A stretch of 64,000 bases of DNA from contig NC_091971.1 in assembly GCF_036711975.1 (NCBI RefSeq), positions 2,301,501 through 2,365,500 of the forward strand, in the 5' to 3' direction. The position numbers were made by a program, and so were the translations under genes. This document shows positions 11,601 to 22,745 of the stretch, one piece after another. The notes beneath the pieces were generated by a model. That model did no database searches, had not been told where the DNA came from, and worked only from the letters and a program-made list of their open reading frames with translations. The DNA comes from Onthophagus taurus. Its lineage: Eukaryota > Arthropoda > Insecta > Coleoptera > Scarabaeidae. The stretch's first letter is position 1. The number at the start of each line of letters is the position of its first letter.

Positions 11601-12339
11601 ATGTTGATAAAATTACAAAGTGTTTCTTTTCTTTTTTCAAGTTTTGTAATAATATTTGTTGTGCATTAAAATAAAATAATCTCAGCAAGGCTACACACAT
11701 ATCCGCTGCGTATATTTGAATGCCTATCCTTTCAAAAATGTTTATTAAAATTGTATTTTAATTTTTTCTCTGTAATATTCGTCAAGGTAAAATATTTAGA
11801 GTCGTTATTGTTATTACCTAAGATTCTTATAATATTATTCTGATTTCTTGTAACATTTTTAATAACTAAATAGTTGAGATTATTTTTTTTTAATAATGAC
11901 AGTTCAAACGTCAGCGTGGCACAAAGAGATTTTAAAACATGATAGAACAAAATTCCCTGTTAATCTTGTCAACTTTACAACCATTTGACGGATATAGAAT
12001 AAAATCAAGCGTTTAGGCACCTTATAATTTAATAAACGAAGCATTTAACTGTTAGAAATACGTTTAAACTCTAACGTATACGTATCACTAGAATATCGAA
12101 AGCTGTATATTTGGTTGCATATACAACAAAAGAAATTTTACTTTTAGTTAATTTTGGATCTCCGCGTTGGTCCGTTATCAATGGTCATTTTTTACGTCAA
12201 GAAATCAAGCTTTAAATGTTAAATAATTCTGCCAGAGTAAATTGAGGATAAAATGATGTAAATTTGATGATTTCATTTGATTCTTCATTCTTGTACCTTC
12301 ATCAATTTGTTTAAAATACCTAAAACCAAGAAGTTAGAG
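8637..12339. other. Intergenic region, no gene supported
   Basis: AT-rich DNA. Notable points are a TAACCTCACTTTT motif near 9873 and a CpG-dense patch at 10670-10845, described separately. A 102-codon minus frame at 10013-10321 is hydrophobic and ends in FAYCAIPDPNPYSGTTC. I recognise no family for it and see no splice or promoter context, so I do not call it a gene. Confidence 0.35.
10670..10845. promoter_or_regulatory. CpG-dense patch, possible promoter or 5' exon
   Basis: About 175 bp with CpG at far higher density than its AT-rich surroundings, including clusters such as GACGTCGACGACGATGTCGA and ACGCGTGCGCGACG. A 93-codon minus frame overlaps it but has no recognisable domain. A distal promoter or 5' UTR exon is one reading; a repeat fragment is another. 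Confidence 0.25.
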
Positions 12340-12780
12340 TTAGATTGGCTTATATTTTGATTGAACTAAAACTACAACTAACATTAGACCTTGAACTAGA
12401 AAGTATGACTAACAACCACTTGAAAAGAGGAGATACTGTTATCAAAAGTTATCTACTGCTTCCAAAGTGCTAGATATTGCTGGAAAGAACTAATAGCTGC
12501 ATGGAGAAGATTAGATACTGCTGGCAAAAGACTAATAACCACTTGGAAAGAGGAGATACTGTTTCCAAAAGTTACCTAATGCTTCCAAAATGCTAGATAC
12601 TGCTGGAAAGAACTGGAGAAAACTTCAGACGCACGGCTAAACCCGATTTTTTCTAGTTCTAGAGCTAGTTCTAGTTTTAATTGATTTTTAGCGCTAGGTT
12701 GTATATTTTTATTGAACTAAAAGTAGAACTAACAATAAGACTAAACCTAGAACTAGAATAATTTGGTTTTAGCGTGGTAT
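12340..12780 (+). repeat. CTAG-family element with internal minisatellite (copy B)
   Basis: The ends carry CTAG-type words and TTGTATATTTTTATTGAACT (near 12697). The interior repeats a unit of about 80-120 bp built from ACTAATAACCACTTGGAAAG, AGGAGATACTGTTTCC, AAAAGTTACCTAATGCTTCC and CTAGATACTGCTGGAAAGA. The same interior appears in reverse orientation at 14985-15545. Confidence 0.75.
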
Positions 12781-13658
12781 TTAAAAAAATATTACTTATA
12801 AAATTATTTTTATTATAAAATTCATTTAATTATTAGTAATATTTGGTTTATTAAATGGGAAAAAAAGTAGTAAAAATTTCATTCTTTACGCAATAGGTTT
12901 TTGTAGTAAAACAATTAGACCATAAAGCATTCCAAGGAATGAAATCAAAAGAAGCAAAAAAAGTGTATGATGCAACAACTCGACCCAGTTACTTCAAGTC
13001 GAAATAAATTCCCATCAGGTGTCGTATCCTGCCTGTGACATCTCTATAATACACCGAGACCTTTGAATAAACAAACTAACACACCGCTTGTATAAAATGA
13101 TTTAAATCGTTTATTGCATTGACAATAAAACGTTCATCGCCAATTTGCAATTCGAAAGAGGTTGGTGCACGTGGCCGCATTTTGAAAGTAGCTCCGGGGG
13201 CAAAAAACTTAAGAGTTAAAATACGAGGAGGAGAAGGAGGAGAGTCCGCACACAACCACCAGGAGGAGGTCGATCGACTCCAACGTTCTCTTCAACTCGA
13301 CCATCGTCATCCGGCCGAGCAATGAGCCTCTCTATTATCCGCTATAATTTCGCAAAGGAAATAAGAGGGGGCCACATTCGCTTTAATGTAGAGCCGCGTT
13401 GTTCGCCTGGCCTCCAATAACTAGCGATACGATTCCTGTTTTTCTAAACGTAGTAAATATACCTGTATACTAAACGCAACGAACAACGGGGCCTAAATTT
13501 TCGGGAGTGGGGTTTTTCAGTTGGCGACGACGCGCTTTCCAGAACACGTGGTGCTCAGTCGGAAGTGCTTCGATATGAAAGTAACAACGGACGTATTTAA
13601 AAAGTGTTTTTAAAAATAAACTTCTTTTGTTAGTTCAAAAGTTTTTTAAAGAATTAAA
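12781..13658 (+). promoter_or_regulatory. Upstream region and core promoter of the SLC7 transporter gene
   Basis: From about 13120 the sequence becomes less AT-rich. A TCAGTC arthropod initiator lies at 13555-13560, about 100 bases before the ATG at 13659, with no TATA box at -30. The frame at 13119-13325 (Gly/Arg-rich) is probably chance within this promoter region. Confidence 0.45.
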
Positions 13659-16600
13659 ATGGGTAAAGCTTTGAGTCAAAATTCACTTGCCGGCTCCAGT
13701 CAAGGAATTAAAATGAAAAAGGAGTTAGGATTAATTGATGGTGTTGCTATTATTGTTGGAATAATAATCGGAGCGGGAATTTTTGTCTCTCCAAAAGGAG
13801 TATTAAGATATTCAGGATCTATTGGACAAGCTATTATAGTTTGGATACTCTCAGGGTTATTATCAATGATTGGAGCTTTATGTTATGCCGAATTAGGTAA
13901 GGATACGTTCCATTGCAATTTTTATTAACAAATCTCACTGTTGCATCAACTTTAATGAACTTTCGATTAATTTGAATCTTAGCGAATTCGATTAGAAGTT
14001 GCGTAAGACTTTTTAAACCCACCTTTGTAAAATCTTTTGGAGGTGGATGGTTGCCGAAAAGTGCTAAGATTGTTGGTGTTAAAAATCATTTTTAATTTTT
14101 TTTATGACTACTGGATACTACTGTTATGACCGCATTTTCCTATGGTTTTTCTTATCGTTTTGTCAACAATGTTTCGTTATCGTTCTCGCGTATTTGTAGG
14201 TACACGCGAATTCAACATAGGTTTATTTAACAACTCCAAAAACTGTAATTTATATCAAAAATATTTATATTCAATTTTTAATATTAAAATTTAACATTCT
14301 TATAAAAATAACATAACCACAATCAAGGACACATTTGACATTTTAAATATTTTCAGTCAAATCGAATTGGTTGCTAAGCAACGGCCGATTTCTCTTTTTA
14401 GCGGGATATTCAAATTCTAATTTATTTTTTTATTGATTTCTTTTTTGGTCTTCTTTTGTAACGGTAGTTTTCGCAAAAATTAATTTACTTTTTATTAAAA
14501 TATGCAGCAAATGAAACCGGGTTTTAAAATATTTTAAAATAATATTTAAATTTTAAACATTATGGATACACGCGTTTCTAAATGAAAAATAAATTGTAAA
14601 TTTAAATCCGAACAAAAACCGTGAGATTGTATATACATTTGAAACAAAGAATAACAAATAAATGCGTTCTGAAAGAGTTAAAAGCCGTAATCCTCGATAA
14701 CCTTTACTGCGTAGATATGGGAGTGCTCGATTAATGTTTTCTTGTTTACTGTATTGTTAAGGTGTGATAAAAATAATTTAAAACGTGAAGAAAATTCATT
14801 TTCTTTTTTTCGATAAGTTAATATGCTTTGTATCGACGTAAAACCATTCAATTTTTTAATGAATAGTATTTTAATCTGGAATTCAATGAGGCATTTAAGC
14901 AGAAATGGTGATTATTATGTACACCTACTAATCAATATCGATAATTTATAATGTTTATATTTGATATTACAATAAAACCTCGATTCAGCACTAGATGGTG
15001 GTATTCAACTAAAAGTAGAACTAATACTAGACCTATAACTAGAAACACTAGCAGTATCTAGTCTTTTCCAAGGAGTTATTAGTCTTTTCCAGAGATATTT
15101 AGCAGTTTGGAAGCAGTAGGTAACTTTTGGAAACAGTATCTCCTCTTTCCAGTAGTTATTAGTCTTTTTCCAGCAGTATCTAGTAATTTGGAAGCAATAG
15201 GTAACTTTTGGAAACAGTATCTCCTCTTTCTAAGTAGTTATTAGTCTTTGGTCAGCAGTCGCTAGTCTTCTAAAAACAATTATTAGTCTCTTCCAGCAGT
15301 ATTTAACATTCCGGATGCAGTAGGCAGCTTTTTGGAAATAGTAGGTAACTGTTAGAAACAATATCTCCTCTTTCCAAGTAGTTATTAGTCTTTTGCCAGC
15401 AGTATCTAGCATTCTGGAACTAATACGTAATCTTTTGGAAACAATATCTACAATTTAAGTTTTTATATCTGAAAACGCACAGTTAAATCTGAATGTTTCT
15501 GCTTTTAATGTTACTTCTAGTGCTAATATTAGCTCTAATTTTACTTGTTCTAAATCGTTTATAATTAATTATTTCTTTTTAGGTACAATGATACCAAAAT
15601 CCGGAGGTGATTACGCTTACATAAGCGAAGCGTTCGGTCCACTTCCAGCTTTTCTTTACCTTTGGGTGGCACTTTTCATTCTGGTACCAACTGGAAATGC
15701 AATAACAGCAATAACTTTCGCCCAGTATATTCTTCAACCATTATGGCCAGCGTGTGATCCCCCTTACGAAGCTGTACGATTAATCGCTGCGGTTACAACG
15801 TGTTTTTTAACCGTAATCAATTGTTACAATGTTAAATGGGTTACCAGGGTTCAAGATGTGTTCACAGCGACGAAAATTTTCGCGTTATTATTGATTGTAG
15901 CTGCGGGGATATATTATTTATCAACGGGACATACACAACATTTACAAAACCCTATGGAAGGAACTCAAACCGAGCCTGGTTACATCGCGTTAGCGTTTTA
16001 TTCCGGGTTATTTTCTTATTCTGGATGGAATTATTTAAATTACGTTACCGAAGAATTAAAAGATCCATATAGGTAATTATTTTTGCATAACTTTTTTATT
16101 TAAATTAATTGTAATATTCTTTTTTGTTTAGAAATCTTCCTCGCGCAATTTGCATTTCGATGCCGTTAGTAACGATAATTTACGTTATAACAAACGTTGC
16201 GTATTTCGTTGTATTGAGTCGTGCCGAAATTTTGGAATCGCAAGCGGTTGCAGTTACATTTGGTGATAAAATGTTGGGCACATTCTCGTTTTTAATGCCG
16301 TTCTTTGTTGCTTGTTCTACTTTTGGATCCTTAAACGGAGCTATTTTTGCTTCATCTCGATTATTTTTTGTTGGGGCGCGTCAAGGACATCTTCCGCAAG
16401 CCATCGCATTAATTGATATTAAAAGACTCACCCCGGTACCTTCATTAATCTTTATGGTAAGTTCAAGGATTATTTATTTCAATTCTTTTTCTAATTTTGT
16501 TCTTATTTTTTAGTGTATAATAACGTTAGCTTTGGTTGTAATTGAAGATGTTTACGTATTAATAAATTACGTATCATTTGTGGAAGCTTTATTTATAATG

Positions 16601-16903
16601 ATCAGCGTAACGGGTCTTTTATGGATGAGGCGTTCGAGGCCGAACGCTGAAAGGCCTATAAAAGTAAATATTGCGCTTCCAGTGATATTTTTTATAATAT
16701 GCGCATTTTTGGTGACTTTTCCGTGTTATGTTTCGCTTCTCGAAGTTGGAATAGCCTCCGTTTTTGTTCTTTGTGGTATTCCGGTGTTTTACGTCACAAT
16801 TGGTTGGAAATCAAAACCAATTTGGCTACAAAGGTGCTTTGATAATTTCAATAAAAGCTGTGCTAAGCTCTTTGTTTGTGTACCAGAAGAAACCATTGAC
16901 TGA
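13659..16903 (+). CDS. SLC7 family L-type/y+L-type amino acid transporter light chain (4 exons)
   Basis: Coding exons are 13659-13896, 15583-16072, 16132-16456 and 16514-16903, giving 480 residues in phase (238+490+325+390 nt). It is an APC-superfamily carrier with about 12 membrane segments. The TM1 substrate motif [13 protein letters not shown] is visible near residue 40, then [40 protein letters not shown] and the loop [15 protein letters not shown]. Cys137 (PACDPP), between TM3 and TM4, is at the position that makes the disulfide with the 4F2hc/CD98 heavy chain, so a heterodimeric exchanger is expected. Overall similarity is to SLC7A5-SLC7A8 and relatives; Drosophila has several (mnd, JhI-21, sbm) and I cannot choose among them. 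The role would be exchange of neutral or cationic amino acids at the plasma membrane. Poly(A) signals AATAAA follow at 16925 and 17193. Intron 1 carries a repeat (copy C). Confidence 0.92.
14980..15545 (-). repeat. CTAG-family element with minisatellite (copy C) in SLC7 intron 1
   Basis: This is the reverse-complement counterpart of the element at 12340-12780. It reads TTATTAGTCTTTTCCAG, GGAAGCAGTAGGTAACTTTT, GGAAACAGTATCTCCTCTTT in several imperfect tandem copies. CTAG-type words flank it (ACTAGACCTATAACTAGAAA near 15025). The minus-strand frame at 15230-15412 is just this repeat translated. Confidence 0.75.
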
Positions 16904-17336
16904 GACAATTCTTATAAATAGAATAATAAATAAAAAGACAATAAATTAATTGGGATTCAATCATTCCATTGCAAAAGAAAGGGAAAAAGTATTTTTAACC
17001 ATCACAAGGTGTTTTTAAAAAATTGTTTCTTGTGATAATTTTTATTTAAGCAAACTTGTACAATTGACCACATAGTTTTCATTTTTAATCTTTAAAGACT
17101 AATGAATTTATAATGACCCTCTAATGTCTGGGGTGATTGTTATTTATTATTTGTGAATGTATTCTTTTCTTTTGTCTTATTTTGTGTTAAGCAATAAACG
17201 GATAACGAGAGATTATGAACTTAAGTGTTGAGGTAGATTAAAACCTTAAATTTTTTTTTCACTAAATATAATTTCACTGAATGTTACTTCTTAAGTTATT
17301 ACTAAGAAATTCAACGACGCATTTAATTAGATTATA
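16904..17336. other. Convergent 3' flanks of the SLC7 and TAT genes
   Basis: The plus-strand SLC7 gene and the minus-strand TAT gene end tail to tail, with stops at 16903 and 17337. AATAAA on the plus strand at 16925-16930 and 17193-17198 probably serves SLC7. No gene lies in the gap. Confidence 0.5.
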
Positions 17337-19481
17337 TCAGGTATAGTATTTGTTGCAAAATGCTTTAATGCGATCTCCGGCTTCCAGCATTAATTCCGAA
17401 GGTAAGGTTATAACCAATCTCATAAATCCTGGGAGTTCAAAACACTGAAAAATATATAAACATTATTTAAATTAAATTTAACAATACTTAAAACTAAGAA
17501 AAACATTAATAATAACCACACTCAATATAACATAACCTCACTTTAATGATGAATCGTTAAAACATTTTAAATTACTTTAATTTATTGAATTTTGCAATTC
17601 TTTTATGTTTAAAAATAAGAATTCTTTCAAAAAATCGTTAAATTAAGTTTAAAAAATCGGAATTTAATAATAATAATAAATACCAACTGAATATAACATA
17701 ACCTCACTTTAATGATGATTCGTTAAAACATGAAATTTTTTAATTTACTTTTATTTATTGAATTTTGCAATTCTGTTATGTTTAAAAATAAGAATTCTTT
17801 TAAAAAATCGTTAAATTCCGTTTAAAAAATCGTAATTTAATAATAACTGAATATAACATAACCTCACTTTAATGATGATTCGTTAAAACATGAAATAATT
17901 TAAAAAATTACTTTTATTTATTGAATTTTGCAATTCTATTATGTTTAAAAGTAAGAATTCTTTTAAAAAATCGTTAATAATTAAATAAAACAAAATAAAA
18001 TTGTAATAAAATAAAATAATTTCTGCAACTAACTTCACTTTAAAACTTAAAATTAATTTAATTATTAAACATTACTTACATCCCCTGGTAAACAAAACAC
18101 CGATTCTTCCTCCATTAACCTCCTAACAAACTGCAATCCAGTTTGGAATTGTGGAAAATGTTCAAGGCAAATCTTAACCATCATATACATAGCACCATCA
18201 GGCATGTAAGGAATTAAACCTGGAATATCTTTAATTTGGTCAAAAGTTAACGTGGCGTTTTCGCAAAGGGTGTTAATTAAATCGTCGTGAAAATTTTGTG
18301 GTGTTTTCAATATTTTAGGTAAAGCTCCTTGAACGATTGTGTTACTACCGATGGTTTTTTGGCTAAGACATAACAATCCTTTCTTAATTTCATCTAAAGC
18401 ATTAACTGGGTCGTGGATAATAATCCAGCCCATACGCCATCCGGGAATTAAAAACCTCTTTGCCAATCCGCCACAAATCAACATTGGCACTCCAGATTCC
18501 AAAGAGGCCATTGAAACGAATTTTTTCTCAGGAAACACCAAGCGTTCATAAATTTCATCCGCAATAACCGGAACTTGATATTTCCGGGCGATGTTTAAAA
18601 TTTTCGCGAGATGTTCTTCATCGAAAACTGATCCACACGGATTCGATGGATTATTTACGACAATAGCGGAAGTATTTTCATCAATTTGCGATTCCAAATC
18701 GTACAAATCAACTTGCCAATTCTTTTCTGATAACAAATTATAAGTTTTTACTTTAACACCATTACTTTCCGCCAAAGTTCGATAAATTGGAAATCCCGGT
18801 CGTGGCATTAAAATGTTGTGATTTTTCCCTGCATCAGCTAAAACGCTTATACATAAATCTAAAGCTGATGAACAACCGCTGCATAAAATAATATCTTTTG
18901 GAGAAATTTCAACGCCATCATGTGATAAATACTCTGCCACGGCTAATCTTGCTGATTCATAACCAACGCATGGAGCATAACCGTTTGATGAACACTCATT
19001 TATAACCTCTAAAATTGATTCGAGTGTTTCTTGAGATGGTTTTAAGTTTCCATAAACTGTGGGATCACCTACGTATGAGGAAAAAATTAAAATGTTATGT
19101 TATGCATAAATATAGGAAAATAAGATTTTTTTTTCGGCGAGAATCACGCCATACATTCTTCAATGAAATTAACAATGCAAATGTGTTAAGCGAAGAAATC
19201 GGCGAACAAAAAAAACCTGATATACTAGTTACCATAATGACCTATACGTTATTGTAATTAAATAACAGAATGGCAAAATAAAAAAAAATTATCGCAAAGA
19301 AGTATTTACCTAATGAGAGTGCTATAACTTTCTTTTCTGGATTAGGTTCTAAATTCAAATTGTCCACGATATCTCTGATATAATTCTTGCAATTTTTCGC
19401 AGCTTTGGACGCCGTTATCTTCCATTCTTTCTGCGTCTTCTCATTGTAACCCAATTCATCTATTATTGGAGTCTCTAACAT
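17337..19481 (-). CDS. TAT: Tyrosine aminotransferase (3 exons)
   Basis: Coding exons are 19310-19481, 18080-19068 and 17337-17444, giving 422 residues with matching phases. The exon 1/2 junction recreates IALSLG|DPTVYGNL. This is a PLP-dependent class I aminotransferase that converts tyrosine and 2-oxoglutarate to 4-hydroxyphenylpyruvate and glutamate, the first step of tyrosine breakdown. Visible active-site pieces are NGYAPCVGYESAR, SGCSSALDL, VNNPSNPCG, the ADEIYE aspartate, and GGLAKRFLIPGWR with the Schiff-base Lys at about residue 261 and the carboxylate-binding Arg in PGWR. The last exon (CFELPGFMRLVIT...) restores the family's C-terminus, FCLPxxCFExPxFxR. It is slightly shorter than human TAT (454) because of a shorter N-terminus. 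In insects this enzyme draws on the tyrosine pool also used for cuticle tanning. Intron 2 holds a tandem repeat. Confidence 0.93.
17520..17985. repeat. Tandem repeat of about 160-166 bp, three copies, in TAT intron 2
   Basis: Copies begin at about 17521, 17687 and 17847 with AATATAACATAACCTCACTT, then TAATGATGATTCGTTAAAAC, then TTTATTGAATTTTGCAATTC and AAGAATTCTTTTAAAAAATC. Identity between copies is high, so the expansion is recent. Confidence 0.85.
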
Positions 19482-20940
19482 GATGGTTTTAAGTTAAATT
19501 TTTGAAACACTATCTTTTCGTTACGAAATCTTTTATGGTTAATTTTCTTTTTTTTTGTGGAGTTCTTTCTCGGTTGAGTATTCTATAAGAAATAACCGTG
19601 ATCCGTTGAGATCAACTTGTTAAAACTATAGAAAACCAGTCACGGCCTTGGAATCGAAAATGATATGCGCCATATGTAAGTTGACGTCGGAAGAAATCCA
19701 CACAAGTCGACAATCACCAAAGGGGACGATGAAGAAAATGCTTCCGATTGGTTCTTTATTATTGATACGCAAAAGACTTGTATCGTAGATGTTATGGTGG
19801 AGGTGCCATGCGATCGGGATCTTTTGCGTTCGAATCTAAGGTGGTTTGCTGTTGTTGTTTTTAACAGGGATTCTAAACCAAAGGTGTGGTTGTGGAAAAA
19901 ATTATTTTTGTTGTTCATTAAATTCTTTTCTAGGTAATTTTGTTTATCGAGATGAATGCGTTAAAAACAACTCTTGTTTTTTTACATCTTGAGAAATGAA
20001 TAAAGATAAAAAATTCCTAATGAAGATCGTAATTTTTATATACTTTTATCTTATTAATCCAAAAATCTTAATATTTTGTTGATATTTGATTTCATCATTA
20101 TTAATAAAACCTTGTTTTAGATACTTTTTGACAATTTTTTTTTAAATTTTATTGAGAATCGCTGTTATTAAACAAAAAGAAATTCATATCTTAAAAAATA
20201 CCAATTCAAATAGCTATTTATGACGTCACGGAATATACCTGTTGCGGGACTCCGCCCACAAAGGTGACTTCTCCGGTTAATTTGCATTCCTGCTGAACAA
20301 GAAGTCAAATCCTGTGTCGTTGTTATCTGCTCATTTTAATTAAGTGGAACGATTTGCCGGGGGTGATGCCAAAGGGGTTATGATTCCTGAGTTGTGCAAT
20401 ACTTAGAGCATGACGCGACTTTTGCGTCCAAACAAATTTGAGTATTATATCACCCCCTAAACATAATAAATTATAAGTAATTAAATCCAATTAATGCAAT
20501 AATCCATAGCATTGAATTGCTATTGGTTATTTCTCTTTTAACAGAGATAAAATGGATTAATATGCGAACAACGCACACAGAAACATAAAATATTCATAGT
20601 TATTTATGAATTTATGAACCTGTTATTATGATGAGGATAAAGTACACATTTTTTTTTATTTGAAATAGAAGGTTAAGATCAATCGGCAAAAAAAGTTTTA
20701 AGATTTTAACCAAGCGTATACGTATTGAATTCATTGTACGTAATAAAAAGTTTATGCATAAACAATTAAATTGAATTTGAATCAGGTAAAAATAGCGAAC
20801 ACACGTGAATTGATGATGGAAATTTGCCAAAAATGTATGAATGGCTAGAAGCAATTGGGAAACGCGCATTAACGTGCCATAATTTATGTGGTCTCATTTA
20901 TTGCTTTCTAGTTATTTCTATTAAATTTGAAAGAAAATTT
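19482..20940. other. Upstream region of TAT, no gene supported
   Basis: This holds the 5' UTR and promoter of the minus-strand TAT gene. A full palindromic CRE (TGACGTCA) lies at 20221-20228, about 740 bases upstream of the TAT start. The minus frames at 19640-19918 (92 codons) and 20612-20869 (85 codons) have no recognisable features and are treated as chance. Confidence 0.4.
20221..20228. promoter_or_regulatory. Palindromic CRE-type site TGACGTCA
   Basis: An exact 8-bp CREB/ATF consensus upstream of TAT. Mammalian TAT is cAMP-inducible through a CRE-type element; relevance here is only inference. Confidence 0.3.
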
Positions 20941-20949
20941 CAAAATTTG

Positions 20950-22080
20950 ATGATTTTCATTGTGTTGTCAAAATATTGACAGATAAAATAAATCATAACC
21001 TCACTTTTAAAGAAAAAATTAACTTTGACCATAAAAAACGATTTTACACATTTATCGTTGTAAAATTGATTAATTACATTAAAAAATTGATAAAAAGGAT
21101 AATTTTTGATATAATTTTGGTGGTATGCAGTATTTCATTTCATTTCTCGATATGACAGAAAAAGTGATTATTTTGGTTTATAGTTATAAAATAGATTTGT
21201 TTAATATTTTTATTCTATAAAATCTAACTATGTTTTAGTTATTCTAATAAATATAGAAAGAATTTTCAAATTTAGTGTTTTAAAATTATAGGCTGTCAAA
21301 ATGACAGAACTAAACAAACATAACCTTACTTTTTAACAAATCAACATTGACCATAAAATTCGAGTTAAACACTTTTTTTTTAATAACCGGTTATAAACTT
21401 AATTAAATACGTTAAATAAATAGTAACTGTTAATATAATTTAGGTATGTATAATTTCGTCTTATTTCTCGATATGTCAGATAAAGTGATTGTTGAATTTC
21501 AGCTAATTTTAATCTTATAATTTCATTTATATACAATTTAGTTGCCAATGTAAAACATTTTGTAGAAAAATTTGTAGGCAACAGCAAAAATGTGAAATAT
21601 GCATCCGTAGATGTCATCGATTATTATAACCACAAAAACCTAAATCTTGGTATACAACATTGAAGAAAAATATATATTTGAAAAGAATTGCTATAAAGCC
21701 AAAAGATAGTAAACAATTAAATTAGTATATTTTTAGAAAAATCCCTTTAATTATTTATTTAAAATTATATGCTGTCAAAATGACAGTTCCAAACAAAATA
21801 TAACCTCACTTTTTAAGAAATCAACATTGTCCATAAAATGCAACTTACACACATTTTACTGAACACCCGATTGTAAAATTGAATAAATATGTTAAAAAAA
21901 GTTAACAACAAATAATTTTTGATATAAATCTGGTAGGTATGACTTTGTATCATTTCTCGACATGGTAAATAATGTAATTGTGTTGGGATTCAGTTATAAA
22001 ATAAGTTTGTTTAATAATTTTAGTGTTATAGTTTCATTAATATACGATTTAGTTTATTACAGGTAATAAATTTTGTAGGG
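20950..22080. repeat. Diverged tandem repeat, three copies (units of about 330 and 480 bp)
   Basis: Each copy starts with a TGTCAAAAT(A)TGACAG-type inverted motif (near 20966, 21294 and 21771). It continues with ATAACCTCACTTTTTAA-like sequence, ATCAACATTGACCATAAAA, then TTGTAAAATTGA, TTTTTGATATAA and TTTCTCGATATG. The copies are clearly related but much diverged and differ in length. The small frames here (for example 21399-21617) are not supported as genes. Confidence 0.7.
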
Positions 22081-22745
22081 GTATTAATAGACAACAAGAA
22101 AATGTAAAACATGTTTCCGGAGATGTCATCATCATGAAAATCACAAAGAAACTTTCTTTTTCTGGAATACAACGTTGAAGAAAGGAGTGTATTTAAAGAC
22201 AACCATAACAAAGCCAAAAGGTAGTACAAAATTAAAATGGAACATTTTTATTGTATTCCAGATTATTTTCCAAATTATCTATTTATCTCTGATTATAACC
22301 AAAATTAGATTAAAATTTTCTGTTAATAATTTTAACGTTGAGGTTACGTTTATTACCTAAGATTGAAAATGAGAATAAATTTATTTTTTATCATTAAAAA
22401 AAATTTTTGACAGTTCAAAACATACCTAACCTCACTTTTGAACAAAATCTAACCTAGAATATTTAAAACGTCATCACTCTAACCTCAATTATAATTTTTA
22501 CTTACTCATTTAAGATATATCACTATTTTTAAGAATTCTCTTTGATTTTTTTATTAAATAATGAAAAAAATACTCAGATAAAGTGAAAAGTCAAAAAGAA
22601 TTTTTATTGAACACACCTTAATCTATAAAAAATAATAATTTCAAATTTTAAATAAAATTTAAATTATTTCAGTCCATTAATAACTTATTTCCCCGCACTT
22701 TTTATTAAATTTTTTTTGGTCCTCGTTCTTCTTTTTATCTAATTT
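22081..22745. other. 3' flank of the MIF4G-domain gene, no gene seen
   Basis: AT-rich DNA including a CTAACCTCACTTTT motif near 22427. The short plus frame at 22175-22360 has no features. Part of this should be the 3' UTR of the gene at 22746-24104. Confidence 0.4.

Noticed and set aside
13119..13325. 68-codon Gly/Arg-rich frame upstream of SLC7
   Set aside because: Lies in the promoter region, no homology, no splice to the gene in phase was evident.
19640..19918. 92-codon minus frame upstream of TAT
   Set aside because: Low-complexity Ser/Thr-rich translation with no recognisable domain; more likely TAT promoter or 5' UTR DNA.
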